A DNA stretch of 60,605 bases, taken from Bacillus sp. AFS037270 (GTDB lineage: Bacteria; Bacillota; Bacilli; Bacillales_B; DSM-18226). Location: contig NZ_NUNF01000003.1 in assembly GCF_002585305.1 (NCBI RefSeq), positions 32,618 to 93,222 of the forward strand. Reading direction: 5' to 3'. The notes under the pieces are model-generated. The model saw nothing but the letters and a program-made list of their open reading frames with translations. It ran no database searches and was not told where the DNA came from. This document shows positions 9,101 through 16,429 of the stretch, in pieces. The translations under genes and the position numbers were made by a program. Every line of letters begins with the position of its first letter. Position 1 is the first letter of the stretch.

Positions 9101-9830
9101 CTTTTAAAGAGGTATAAAAGATCCTTGCTGGTTTCACACCCCAAGAGGCAAATGAATCTACAACACTCTTTTGAAAATCTTGAAAAGTTAATTCCTCATC
9201 TTTATGTTTATCAATTTGATTGATAACGAGGTATACCTCTTTACCTGCCTCCGTTAACTCCTTTGTAAATAAGAAATTCAATTCAGCTTGGACATGATTG
9301 TAGTCCATGACATAAAAAATGACATCGGCTAGGTGGATAGCGGATTCTGTAGCGATCCGATGAGCATCATCAGCTGAATCAATCCCTGGTGTATCCAGTA
9401 TCATTGTATTGGACGGTAAGCTAGTGTCGCTATGGCTGATTTCCACTTCCTCGATTTTGTCGCCGTCTTTACAATAATTTTTGACTAAATCATAATCATA
9501 GGGAGCTAAATACAGCCTTGGCTTTTCATTTTTAAAGTATACTTTTGCATAATCCTCACCAGATTTTACTTTTACCAAGTTTGCACTTGTTGGAATGGGG
9601 CTTGATGGAAGCAGATTTTCCCCAACCACCTGATTGATCATTGTCGATTTCCCAGCTGAAAAATGTCCGCAAAAAGCAATCGAATACTCTCGATTCTCTA
9701 ACTTTCTTGCGAGCTGTTTTACCTTTTCGGCTTGGACTTGATCGTGCTGATTTCTTAAATATTCATATACCGAAACCATTTTGCTTTTAAGTGTAAGAAA
9801 AGTGTCTTCCCGTCTAGCTGTTTGCACCAT
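6183..9830 (-). CDS. dynA: Double dynamin-like GTPase DynA
   Basis: This roughly 1215-aa protein is a head-to-tail fusion of two dynamin-like units. The first has a P-loop GHFSAGKST (about 55-63) and switch LDTPGIDS (about 146); the second has GAFSAGKSS (about 640-650) and VDTPGADS (about 800). Long helical regions follow each GTPase domain. The B. subtilis homologue DynA (YpbR) tethers and fuses membranes and protects against phage and pore-forming agents. The ATG at 9830 is preferred over the upstream one because AAGGGGAA lies 8 bases before it. Confidence 0.95.
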   Translation of the reverse strand: MVQTARREDTFLTLKSKMVSVYEYLRNQHDQVQAEKVKQLARKLENREYSIAFCGHFSAGKSTMINQVVGENLLPSSPIPTSANLVKVKSGEDYAKVYFKNEKPRLYLAPYDYDLVKNYCKDGDKIEEVEISHSDTSLPSNTMILDTPGIDSADDAHRIATESAIHLADVIFYVMDYNHVQAELNFLFTKELTEAGKEVYLVINQIDKHKDEELTFQDFQKSVVDSFASWGVKPARIFYTSLKDKRHQFNQFQELQEFIADKLAEKDELIVPSIFHSLKKIAFDHLRFVKKQEAEEIASSLEVLNELPDKQKEDLLINFQTLVSDLNKVKDVPLEKEKEFDLEIAQIMKNSYLMPFQTRELAEKYLESCQKDFKVGFLFSKQKTEEERNKRLTSFYNDLLEKTRTQLEWHLREFLLSTLKVTELDKPELQGMAQSFSIPVSMDLLRKTVKQGARVTGDYVLHYTEDVANEIKRVARTQLTDFKDKLMVALKEHSAILMVKYESEFQKIEKYVNALDELKKHEQANLHRENLLNELLANTKTLQEDVYQLFSDEEEEYEVVNSLGEVNMVKAKSEKTRETKALKTEIKSEREPTGDLLQLTTAKLKRASNLIKDLPGFHKISKELTEKADRLANKGFTVALFGAFSAGKSSFANALMGEKVLPVSPNPTTAAINKIKPVTAEYPHGTVLVKFKESNTLLDDINRSLKVFDLHADSTSDAINIIDQINLESGQGVLEKTHLAFLYAFKKGYHSFVPLLGTIKTTDLADFHEFVAQEEKSCYVEWIELYYDCDLTRKGITLVDTPGADSINARHTGVAFDYIKNSDAILFVTYYNHAFSKADREFLIQLGRVKESFQMDKMFFIINAIDLAENEEEKDSVVDYVEEHLIKYGVRNPHLYSLSSLLALKEKNNPDLNVISGMKPFEQAFYHFISNDLTEMAISSAEKELTRVHELVKTLIQNSQQDQTIKAQKRAEIEKQQAKVRIILNNETVASLQNRLIQEAEELIFYIKQRVFLRFGDFFKEAFNPSTLRDDGRNLKKALHAGLDEFLESFGFDFAQELRATTVRLDRFIDNLFRDYQERLTRNLFEINQDLSFSMFEKKESNRIDFPIAFKNVNQQQFSKALSHFKNPKSFFEKNDKKLMSDELYHILNALADDYLKDEAARLNQHYDSELKDNFSQLINKIDEQTEEFYLSLLSALDGGVSVDLLLGIEHKLSE

Positions 9831-9934
9831 TGATATTCCCCTTAGCATCATAGTAATATTTTTTATTTTATACGATAATTCAAATATTTCCTATAATGCA
9901 CACTCATTTGGGGTGAAAATTTTTAATCAAAACA

Positions 9935-9961
9935 AAAGCCAAGGATTTCTCCCTGGCTTTT
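9935..9961 (-). terminator. Terminator of the Fur-boxed micropeptide gene
   Basis: On the minus strand AAAGCCAGG / CCTTGGCTTT forms a stem with one bulge and is followed by TTTTGTTTT. It starts 9 bases after the micropeptide stop, marking an independent transcription unit between ypbQ and dynA. Confidence 0.8.
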
Positions 9962-9969
9962 GAAATAAT

Positions 9970-10050
9970 TTATTGAGTTACATTTTTCAAAACGTGCTTC
10001 ATGACAAATGCATATATAATCACCGTTCCACCAACAAAAGCAAAAGTCAT
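9970..10050 (-). CDS. Putative 26-aa membrane micropeptide, Fur-boxed
   Basis: A 27-codon ORF encodes MTFAFVGGTVIIYAF followed by VMKHVLKNVTQ. It has one hydrophobic helix of about 16 residues and a short basic tail, suggesting a single-pass membrane peptide. The ribosome binding site AAGGAAGG is well placed before the ATG. Two Fur-type operators lie 29-82 bases upstream of the start and a terminator follows, so this is a complete monocistronic unit. I know no named homologue. Expression under iron limitation is inferred from the operators. Confidence 0.6.
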   Translation of the reverse strand: MTFAFVGGTVIIYAFVMKHVLKNVTQ

Positions 10051-10078
10051 TCTTTACACCTTCCTTGTTAGAATCATC

Positions 10079-10132
10079 TGAGAATGATTTTCATTATTAT
10101 CGTTATTTTAACATGGGTGATAATGATTTTCA
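10079..10132 (-). promoter_or_regulatory. Two Fur boxes
   Basis: TGAGAATGATTTTCA (10079-10093) and TGATAATGATTTTCA (10118-10132) match the Bacillus 7-1-7 Fur operator TGATAATNATTATCA with two mismatches and one mismatch respectively. Both lie just upstream of the 26-aa ORF on the minus strand. Dual boxes suggest tight iron repression by Fur. Confidence 0.8.
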
Positions 10133-10155
10133 ATAACAATAGGTAATTGTCACAA

Positions 10156-10725
10156 TTATTTAACAATCTTCGGGATAAAACGGTGACAGTCTCGAAAGGT
10201 GTCATCATACTCAGTTAATGTTTTAAGAGCTTTTTCCTCAATCGGGATTCGAATCATTAGGATCATGAAGTTTAAGACTGTAAAAAGAATGGCTGTAAAG
10301 TAGGAGCTAAACAGCATTGGAACAGCAAACAACTCCAGTGCGACCACCATGTAATTGGGATGTTTTAAAAAACGGTATGGTCCTTTCCTCACGATCTTTG
10401 CATTTGCTAAAACCAGTATTTTTGTGTTCCAAAATCTTCCTAGTGAAGTAATTACCCATATTCTCACAACCTGTGCAAGAGCAAATAAGCTTAAGAACAC
10501 AGGCCATAAAGGTGAAATTCCACGCTTAAGTAGTAACGTTTCAGTCAATAGGGATATAAAAAACATCATATGTATTAGAACCATATACTTATAGTGCTTC
10601 TCTCCGAATTCAACTGCACCTTGCTGTTTCATCCATATCTCATTCCTTTTGGCAACAAAAAGTTCGACGATCCGTTGAACAACGATAAAAGTAATTAACA
10701 AAACAAATGGAGTCATGATTATCAT
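10156..10725 (-). CDS. bpsB: Alkylpyrone O-methyltransferase BpsB (YpbQ)
   Basis: This 189-aa integral membrane protein belongs to the isoprenylcysteine carboxyl methyltransferase-like family. It has about five hydrophobic segments and the C-terminal motif GPYRFLKHPNYMV followed by an EEKALK segment, the usual SAM-binding region. In B. subtilis this enzyme methylates the alkylpyrones made by BpsA to alkylpyrone methyl ethers. The ATG at 10725 lies directly after the bpsA stop, so the two are translationally linked. The stop is about 25 bases before the Fur boxes of the next unit. Confidence 0.9.
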   Translation of the reverse strand: MIIMTPFVLLITFIVVQRIVELFVAKRNEIWMKQQGAVEFGEKHYKYMVLIHMMFFISLLTETLLLKRGISPLWPVFLSLFALAQVVRIWVITSLGRFWNTKILVLANAKIVRKGPYRFLKHPNYMVVALELFAVPMLFSSYFTAILFTVLNFMILMIRIPIEEKALKTLTEYDDTFRDCHRFIPKIVK

Positions 10726-11814
10726 TTATTGCCACCTCAAAAGAAGTAATTCTGAGCTGAATCCCGGGCCAAGGGCTGTTGCAAGTCCTAAGTCACCTAC
10801 AGGTACATCACGCTCCATAAAACGCTTTAGGACATACAAAATAGTTGCTGAAGACATATTGCCATAATTCTTTAAAATATCTCGGGAGGTCTCATTCATT
10901 GAAGCAGGAATCTCTAATGATTTAACATAAGCGTCTAATACTTTTTTACCGCCAGGATGAGCAATAAAGTGGTTGATTTGCCCCAGCTCCAATTGCTGCT
11001 CGGTTAAAAAACCAATCACATTTGGTTTTAACCAAGCTTCAATAATGTGAGGAATATCTCGAGAGAAAATGACAAATAACCCTGTATTTCGTATGTCCCA
11101 TCCCATCACATCTAAGGAATTAGGCATTAGTGTTGATTGTGTGGCTACAATGAATGGTACGGCAGCCTTTTTACTAAATTCGTCTTTTCTAACTTCATCA
11201 CCTATCACCAACGCACAGGCGATACCATCAGCAAATAGTGATGTGCCTATTAAATTACTTTTTGAAAGGTCATTCTTTTGGAATGTCAAACTGCAGAGCT
11301 CAATTGATAGGACAAGTACCTTTGCCATAGGAAAGGCTGAACAGTATTCAAAAGCCCTCGATAATCCGGCAGCCCCCCCGGCACAGCCCAATCCCCAAAT
11401 TGGAATTCTTTTTATATGCGCATTAAAAGGCAAAAGATTAATAATCCTCGCATCAATACTTGGAGTTGACAACCCTGTTGTCGAGATAAAGAAAATGGCG
11501 TCAATTTCTTCAAAAGAAATTTCCTCTTTAAGAAAGCTGTCATTATGTAAGCATTTAACTATTGCCTCTCGGCCGAGAGCAACAGCGGATTCAATGTAGG
11601 CATTGTTTTTTTCTTCAAAGGTATGACTCTCTTTAAACCATTCTAATCCTTGAACAAAGTGTCTTTTTTCAATTTGCCCGTTCTGAAAGGCTTTTAATAG
11701 CCGCTCAATATCCTTAAATGAGTCTGTAAAAAGCTCTCGAGCAAACGCAGATGCTTGATCTTGATTTACTTGGTAGGGTGGAATAACTTCAGAAACGGAA
11801 ATAATGGCTGGCAT
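10726..11814 (-). CDS. bpsA: Type III polyketide synthase BpsA
   Basis: This 362-aa chalcone synthase-like enzyme has the catalytic cysteine in WGLGCAGGAAG (Cys144), the histidine in FIAHPGGKK and the asparagine in NYGNMSSAT. It condenses fatty acyl-CoA with malonyl-CoA to make alkylpyrones in the cytoplasm. Length is normal. The ATG follows GGAGATAG. bpsB follows with no spacing, matching the B. subtilis bpsAB operon. Confidence 0.95.
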   Translation of the reverse strand: MPAIISVSEVIPPYQVNQDQASAFARELFTDSFKDIERLLKAFQNGQIEKRHFVQGLEWFKESHTFEEKNNAYIESAVALGREAIVKCLHNDSFLKEEISFEEIDAIFFISTTGLSTPSIDARIINLLPFNAHIKRIPIWGLGCAGGAAGLSRAFEYCSAFPMAKVLVLSIELCSLTFQKNDLSKSNLIGTSLFADGIACALVIGDEVRKDEFSKKAAVPFIVATQSTLMPNSLDVMGWDIRNTGLFVIFSRDIPHIIEAWLKPNVIGFLTEQQLELGQINHFIAHPGGKKVLDAYVKSLEIPASMNETSRDILKNYGNMSSATILYVLKRFMERDVPVGDLGLATALGPGFSSELLLLRWQ

Positions 11815-11896
11815 TTATCTATCTCCTTCAGCATGGATAAGGCTATTTTTTCCATTGCAGATGAAATTATTCCCAGTAGTTAGAGTTAAAAAAAAA

Positions 11897-11916
11897 GCTT
11901 CCCACTGCCGGGAAGC
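11897..11916 (-). terminator. Terminator of the micro-ORF bicistron
   Basis: A seven-pair stem GCTTCCC / GGGAAGC is followed on the minus strand by ten T residues. It lies about 30 bases after the 22-aa ORF, so a transcript does run leftward through this region. Confidence 0.88.
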
Positions 11917-11944
11917 AAACGTTTTGAAGGTTGTTGCTGTGCAC

Positions 11945-12013
11945 TTAAATTATATCGCGGTTTTGGATTTCCTTCATTAGATAAACTTTTCCAATTATGT
12001 GGCCTTCAATCAT
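11945..12013 (-). CDS. Putative 22-aa micro-ORF
   Basis: A 23-codon ORF starts ATG ATT GAA and ends before the terminator at 11897-11916. Its ribosome binding site AGAGGAGAG is strong and correctly spaced. It is the second ORF after the zinc-ribbon microprotein, 12 bases beyond its stop. The peptide MIEGHIIGKVYLMKE plus a short tail has no clear membrane segment. Translation is supported by the ribosome binding site and the terminator only; function unknown. Confidence 0.45.
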   Translation of the reverse strand: MIEGHIIGKVYLMKEIQNRDII

Positions 12014-12025
12014 TCTCTCCTCTTC

Positions 12026-12154
12026 TTATTTTTCTGACTGTTTTTGTACCTCTATCTTAATTTTGTTATTTGCCAATACGCCACACACCTTGCAATACTC
12101 TTTTTCATCATATAATAGGCGACAGTTCTCACAATAATATTTCTCCAACATCAT
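12026..12154 (-). CDS. Putative 42-aa zinc-ribbon microprotein
   Basis: The ORF encodes a protein with two CxxC knuckles, YYCENC near residue 9 and YCKVC near residue 21, a classic miniature zinc ribbon, followed by a charged tail. There are two adjacent ATG codons at 12154 and 12151; the ribosome binding site is weak (GGAAATGAG). It is followed by the 22-aa ORF and a terminator. Zinc binding is inferred; partner and function are unknown. It diverges from the ba3 oxidase operon. Confidence 0.6.
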   Translation of the reverse strand: MMLEKYYCENCRLLYDEKEYCKVCGVLANNKIKIEVQKQSEK

Positions 12155-12229
12155 CACTCATTTCCAATAAATATAAGAATCTATAATTAGCTTATTTTTT
12201 AAATTCAAGAGTGTTACCTCGTTCTATAA

Positions 12230-12249
12230 ACAAGCACCCAAGTGTTTGT
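12230..12249. repeat. Inverted repeat, possible operator
   Basis: ACAAGCAC-CCAA-GTGTTTGT is a 20-bp near-perfect inverted repeat (7 of 8 arm positions pair) upstream of the zinc-ribbon bicistron. It has no T tract and is more likely a protein site than a terminator. The regulator is unknown. Confidence 0.4.
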
Positions 12250-12323
12250 AAAATAATATCAATTACATATATCACATGAGTATTTAACGTGTTCACAGTT
12301 TATTCATATTTATAGATTGAGTT

Positions 12324-12366
12324 AGTGATTTTAATCACTGTTGTATCAAGTTTTTACCATTAACAT
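12324..12366 (+). promoter_or_regulatory. Crp/Fnr-type box and -10 for ba3 operon
   Basis: AGTGA-TTTTAA-TCACT (12324-12339) matches TGTGA-N6-TCACA at 8 of 10 positions and has perfectly complementary arms. The hexamer TAACAT (12361-12366) is centred 32 bp downstream, the spacing expected for class II activation. The expected start is near 12373, giving a 5' UTR of about 117 nt. A TAAACT hexamer is placed equally on the other side (12297-12302), so leftward transcription is also possible. Confidence 0.5.
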
Positions 12367-12388
12367 TGTAGTTAGATAAGGAATGAAC

Positions 12389-12441
12389 AATTTGTGAACT
12401 TCGCAAATTCTTATTTTTCTTTCGCAATTGTTTTGTATTAT
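12389..12441 (+). promoter_or_regulatory. Palindrome and second ba3 promoter
   Basis: The 21-bp sequence 12389-12409 is a palindrome centred on C12399 with 9 of 10 pairs matching; its left arm reads AATTTGTGAA. An extended -10, TG-TATTAT (12436-12441), lies downstream with no good -35, so this promoter probably needs an activator. The TTTGTGAA core resembles sites reported for the redox response regulator ResD; this is only a resemblance. Confidence 0.45.
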
Positions 12442-12489
12442 GAAAGAGAGAAATGATTCATTTAATTTTCTGAAGGGAGTGCTAGGGGG

Positions 12490-12639
12490 ATGGCGAAAGC
12501 GGAACTGAAAACAAAACAAAAAACAGAAGTGGAAGATAGCTCTTCTCTTAAAGGGACATTAGCGTCCGTTTTCTTTTTGGGAGCGTTTATTATTGTTACT
12601 TGGGTAGGTGTCTATTATCTATTCGTCGAGCGTTTTTAA
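12490..12639 (+). CDS. Cytochrome c oxidase subunit 2A (ba3-type)
   Basis: This 49-aa ORF has a charged N terminus of about 20 residues followed by one hydrophobic helix (LASVFFLGAFIIVTWVGVYY), as in the small subunit IIa of ba3-type oxidases. ATG at 12490 follows GAAGGGAG and AGGGGG sequences. It lies 22 bases before subunit II, in the order expected for cbaDBA-type operons. It contributes a single membrane helix to the oxidase and no metal ligands. Confidence 0.85.
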   Translation: MAKAELKTKQKTEVEDSSSLKGTLASVFFLGAFIIVTWVGVYYLFVERF

Positions 12640-12661
12640 CTGATGGAAGGGGGAAGATATT

Positions 12662-13138
12662 ATGCACATGCATAAATTTGAAAAAATCTGGTTGACCTTT
12701 GGTATTGGCTGCCTTGTCATTTTTCTATCGGTGGTTGGTGTCAGCGCTTTCTACCTTGGCAACAAACCGGCAAGTTGTTTAACTACGATTAATTCTGAAA
12801 AAGTTGATCAGACTAAGCCTTTTGATAAACCTGGTTTACATAAGGTGGAGGGAAAAGAATGGGACTATGAATTAGTTTTTGTAGCATCCACTTTCTCATA
12901 TAATCCTGCACAGGTAAAAGTACCGCTCGGAGCGAAGGTGAAGGTTATTGCCACAACAAAGGATGTTATCCACGGCTTTGAAATGGCTGGTACGAATATA
13001 AATATGATGCTGGAGCCAGGGTATGTCAGTGAGTATACGACTACATTTGACAAAACAGGCGAATATTTAGTTGTTTGTAATGAATACTGTGGTTCCGGAC
13101 ACCACTTAATGAGTGCAAAGATTGAGGTGGTTAAATAA
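12662..13138 (+). CDS. cbaB: ba3-type cytochrome c oxidase subunit II
   Basis: This 158-aa protein has one N-terminal membrane anchor and a cupredoxin domain on the outer face. The CuA ligands are visible: H in VIHGFEM, then the C-x3-C-x3-H-x2-M pattern in CNEYCGSGHHLM near the C terminus. It accepts electrons from a cytochrome c. The short length and single anchor are typical of ba3 (type B) oxidases. The ribosome binding site GAAGGGGGAA precedes it, and its stop overlaps the start of subunit I by one base. Confidence 0.95.
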   Translation: MHMHKFEKIWLTFGIGCLVIFLSVVGVSAFYLGNKPASCLTTINSEKVDQTKPFDKPGLHKVEGKEWDYELVFVASTFSYNPAQVKVPLGAKVKVIATTKDVIHGFEMAGTNINMMLEPGYVSEYTTTFDKTGEYLVVCNEYCGSGHHLMSAKIEVVK

Positions 13139-14802
13139 TGGCTAACGATAAAGCAAAAGTAAAAGTAGACCCGCGTGATGCAAAGCTTTCAATGGCACAC
13201 TTTTTCGTTGCCTTTTCGGCACTTGCTCTTGGCGGATTAATGGGACTCCTGCAAACCCTTGTGAGATCCGGTAAATGGGAACTTCCTTGGGGAATTGATT
13301 ATTATCAAATTTTGACGGTCCATGGTGTTTTAATGGGTCTTGTATTAACAACCTTTTTTATTATGGGATTCCAATATGCTGCTGTAAGCAGAACAACCGG
13401 TGGTCATTCAAATGCTGCCAGACGTACCGGCTGGGTTGGTTTTTGGGTGATGTTAGTTGGTACTCTAATGGCCGCAACAATGGTTTTACTAAAAGAAGCA
13501 TCCGTTCTATATACTTTTTATGCACCTCTTAAAGCACACTGGATTTTTTACTTAGGTCTAACTTTTGTTGTAGTAGGAAGCTGGGTTGACGGTTCAGCGC
13601 AAATCATGACTTATGCTAGATGGCGCAAAAATAATCCAGGAAAACCAAGTCCATTATTAAGCTTTATGGCTGTCATTAATACAGTCCTTTGGATTGTTGC
13701 TACATTAGGTGTAGCTGCAACAGTTTTATTCCAGCTGCTGCCTTGGTCACTGGGATTAGTTGACACTGTCGATGTTTTAGTTAGCCGCACATTATTCTGG
13801 TACTTCGGTCACCCATTAGTTTATTTCTGGCTCCTTCCTGCGTATATGTGCTGGTATGCTATTATCCCAAAAGTAATTGGAGGAAAAATTTTCTCAGATT
13901 CGTTAGCACGACTTTCGTTTATTTTATTTTTACTATTCTCCATTCCGGTTGGGTTTCACCATCAATTAACAGAGCCAGGTATTGATCCAGCTTGGAAGTT
14001 TTTACAGGTTATCTTAACATTTATGGTTATTATTCCATCTTTAATGACTGCCTTCTCATTATTTGCGACTTTTGAAAGGTATGGCCGCTCCAAAGGGGCA
14101 ACTGGTCTTTTTGGCTGGTTTAAGGTACTGCCCTGGAATGATGCCCGATTTACTGTTCCATTTATAGGCATGGCTTCATTTATACCAGCTGGTGCAGGCG
14201 GGATCATTAATGCCTCTAACCAAATGGACCAAGTTGTTCATAATACAATTTGGGTAACAGGTCACTTCCATTTAACGGCCGCAACATCTGTTGTATTAAC
14301 TTTCTTTGGCATCTCTTATTGGCTGGTACCACATTTAACTGGACGTAAATTAACGAAGGCCATGAATAAATTGGGAATAATCCAGGCATGGGTTTGGTTT
14401 ATCGGCATGGTATTCATGTCAGGTGCCATGCATATACAAGGTCTGCTAGGCGGACCAAGACGGTCTGCTTTCTCAACTTATGGTGGATCAAAGCAGGCTG
14501 CTGAGTGGATTCCTTACCAAATCGCTCAAGCAGTAGGCGGAACTATTTTATTCCTTGGGATTATCTTAGTCATCATTATCTTTGTTAATCTTGCTTTTTT
14601 TGCTCCTAAAGGAGAACAGGAATTTCCCGTGGCAGAAGCTGAAAATAGTGAGGAACAAGCCCCAATGGTATTTGAGAATTGGAAATTATGGCTTGGCATT
14701 ACAGCAGCACTTATTCTATTTGCTTACACTATTCCATTTATTGATATTATCCAGAACGCTCCTCCTGGTTCAAAGGGATTCCAAACTTGGGGTAAATGGT
14801 AA
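13138..14802 (+). CDS. cbaA: ba3-type cytochrome c oxidase subunit I
   Basis: This 554-aa polytopic protein has about 13 membrane helices and the heme-copper ligands: H in TVHGVLMG (low-spin heme), FGHPLVYFW with the H-Y pair of the CuB site, HHQ, and VTGHFHL. It belongs to type B oxidases, which have high oxygen affinity and lower proton pumping stoichiometry. It reduces oxygen to water in the cytoplasmic membrane. Its ATG overlaps the subunit II stop, and a strong terminator closes the operon. Confidence 0.96.
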   Translation: MANDKAKVKVDPRDAKLSMAHFFVAFSALALGGLMGLLQTLVRSGKWELPWGIDYYQILTVHGVLMGLVLTTFFIMGFQYAAVSRTTGGHSNAARRTGWVGFWVMLVGTLMAATMVLLKEASVLYTFYAPLKAHWIFYLGLTFVVVGSWVDGSAQIMTYARWRKNNPGKPSPLLSFMAVINTVLWIVATLGVAATVLFQLLPWSLGLVDTVDVLVSRTLFWYFGHPLVYFWLLPAYMCWYAIIPKVIGGKIFSDSLARLSFILFLLFSIPVGFHHQLTEPGIDPAWKFLQVILTFMVIIPSLMTAFSLFATFERYGRSKGATGLFGWFKVLPWNDARFTVPFIGMASFIPAGAGGIINASNQMDQVVHNTIWVTGHFHLTAATSVVLTFFGISYWLVPHLTGRKLTKAMNKLGIIQAWVWFIGMVFMSGAMHIQGLLGGPRRSAFSTYGGSKQAAEWIPYQIAQAVGGTILFLGIILVIIIFVNLAFFAPKGEQEFPVAEAENSEEQAPMVFENWKLWLGITAALILFAYTIPFIDIIQNAPPGSKGFQTWGKW

Positions 14803-14818
14803 CAGATCATTGGATTTT

Positions 14819-14852
14819 AACAGGCTCCAATCTTTGAGATTGGAGCCTGTTT
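14819..14852. terminator. Terminator between cbaA and ypwA
   Basis: A fourteen-pair perfect stem AACAGGCTCCAATC / GATTGGAGCCTGTT with a 5-nt loop and a short T run separates the convergent genes. Confidence 0.93.
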
Positions 14853-14856
14853 ATGG

Positions 14857-16362
14857 TCAATTTAGTTTGTAAACATCTGTATATTTTTTATATAGATAAT
14901 CTATTAGGTAGTTGGGATTTAACCCTTCACCAGTAACATCCTTTAAAATCTCAATCGGTTTTTTTAATTTTCCATATTGATGAATCTTTTCAGTCAACCA
15001 TTCTTGAATAGGTAAAAGTTCTCCACTTTCCACCATGTGATTAAAATCGGCAAATTCCTCAAGCATTTTATGTTTAAATTGAGCTGCATATATATAGCCT
15101 AATGCATAGGACGGAAAATACCCAAAGCTGCCTCCGGCCCAGTGAACGTCCTGCAGGACTCCTTCTGCATTATTTTTCGGACGGATTCCAAGGTACTCTT
15201 CATATTTATCATTCCAGATTTCTGGTAAATCTTTTACCTCCAATTCATCATTGAATAACCCTTTTTCAATTTCATAGCGAATCATTACATGGAGCGGATA
15301 GGTTAATTCATCTGCCTCAATTCGAATGAAGGATGGTTTTGACTCATTAATAGCTCGATAGAAGTCCTCCAGTTCTACTCCATCAAACTGGCCATTTGCT
15401 GCATATTGCTTCAAAAGTTCAAAGTTGTTTTTCCAAAAAGAATAGCTTCTGCCTAATAAATTTTCATAGAAAAGGGATTGTGACTCATGGATGCCCATAG
15501 AGGTTCCAGTACAAAGTGGTGTACCAATCAAATCTTTTGAGATATTTTGTTCATATAATGCGTGCCCACCTTCGTGAATAGTACCAAAAATGGCGGTTCG
15601 GAAATCATTTTCATTATAATTTGTGGTAACACGGACATCACCCGGATTGAGTCCGGTCGCAAAAGGATGGACTGTTTCATCCAATCTCCCTGCATTAAAG
15701 TTATAACCCATTTTTTCTAGAATTTTTAAACTAACTTCACGTTGTAACTCCTTTGGAAACTTTTCAAATAGGAAATCGTTTTTTGGCTTATAGGGAGATT
15801 TCGAAACGGCTTTAACTAAGGGGACAATCTTGTCTTTAAGTTCAAGAAATACCTGATCTAATACACTTACTGTCATCCCAGGTTCATACATATCTAATAA
15901 CACATCATACTTATTTTCTTGATATCCCCAATAGCTGACAAATCTTTTGGTCATATCTACTAGCTTTTCTAAGTAAGGACTAAACAAAGCAAAATTATCG
16001 GTTTCTTTAGCCTCTTCCCAAACACTTTCAGCCTTTGATTGGAGGATGACATATTCTTTGTACTCTTCTTCTGGTACCTTTTTATTTCGTTCATACTCCC
16101 GTTTGCATTCTTGCAGAATTTTACTTGTCTTTTCTGAGAGTGGCTGTTTTGAAAGGGTAGCTATGTATGCTGCCATTTCCTCGGAAGTAGACATTTTAAA
16201 TACTTCAGAAGAAAGCAGGCCAATTACTTCCGACCGCTGCTCAACCCCATGTCTTGGAGCGCCGGTTCTCAAATCCCAATAAATTAGTCCAAGTGCTTCA
16301 TTATAAGCGGAGATTTTTTTTACAAAGTCTAAAAATTCCTTTTCTATTTGCTTCATATTCAT
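14857..16362 (-). CDS. ypwA: M32 carboxypeptidase YpwA
   Basis: This 501-aa protein is a family M32 thermostable carboxypeptidase 1. The zinc motif HEGGH (in TIHEGGHALYEQN, about residues 260-266) and the downstream HESQSLFYEN are both intact. It removes C-terminal residues from peptides in the cytoplasm. Start is ATG at 16362 with GGGAGG seven bases before it. Upstream lies a terminator and a candidate small RNA on the same strand, so the gene may have its own promoter (a TATTATG sequence lies near 16400) or be read after partial termination. Confidence 0.95.
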   Translation of the reverse strand: MNMKQIEKEFLDFVKKISAYNEALGLIYWDLRTGAPRHGVEQRSEVIGLLSSEVFKMSTSEEMAAYIATLSKQPLSEKTSKILQECKREYERNKKVPEEEYKEYVILQSKAESVWEEAKETDNFALFSPYLEKLVDMTKRFVSYWGYQENKYDVLLDMYEPGMTVSVLDQVFLELKDKIVPLVKAVSKSPYKPKNDFLFEKFPKELQREVSLKILEKMGYNFNAGRLDETVHPFATGLNPGDVRVTTNYNENDFRTAIFGTIHEGGHALYEQNISKDLIGTPLCTGTSMGIHESQSLFYENLLGRSYSFWKNNFELLKQYAANGQFDGVELEDFYRAINESKPSFIRIEADELTYPLHVMIRYEIEKGLFNDELEVKDLPEIWNDKYEEYLGIRPKNNAEGVLQDVHWAGGSFGYFPSYALGYIYAAQFKHKMLEEFADFNHMVESGELLPIQEWLTEKIHQYGKLKKPIEILKDVTGEGLNPNYLIDYLYKKYTDVYKLN

Positions 16363-16429
16363 ATTAAAACCTCCCTATTCATTAGTTAAATTTTAACATA
16401 ATATTATGAATAGCTGTCGTTGAAGTGGA

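Noticed and set aside
10079..10132. Fur boxes as an operator of the bps operon
   Set aside because: They lie downstream of bpsB in its direction of transcription, so they serve the micropeptide unit instead.
12261..12276. Further TGTGA-like site (ATGTGATATATGTAATT on the minus strand)
   Set aside because: Only 7 of 10 positions match and no -10 hexamer is at the 32-33 bp spacing seen in the others.
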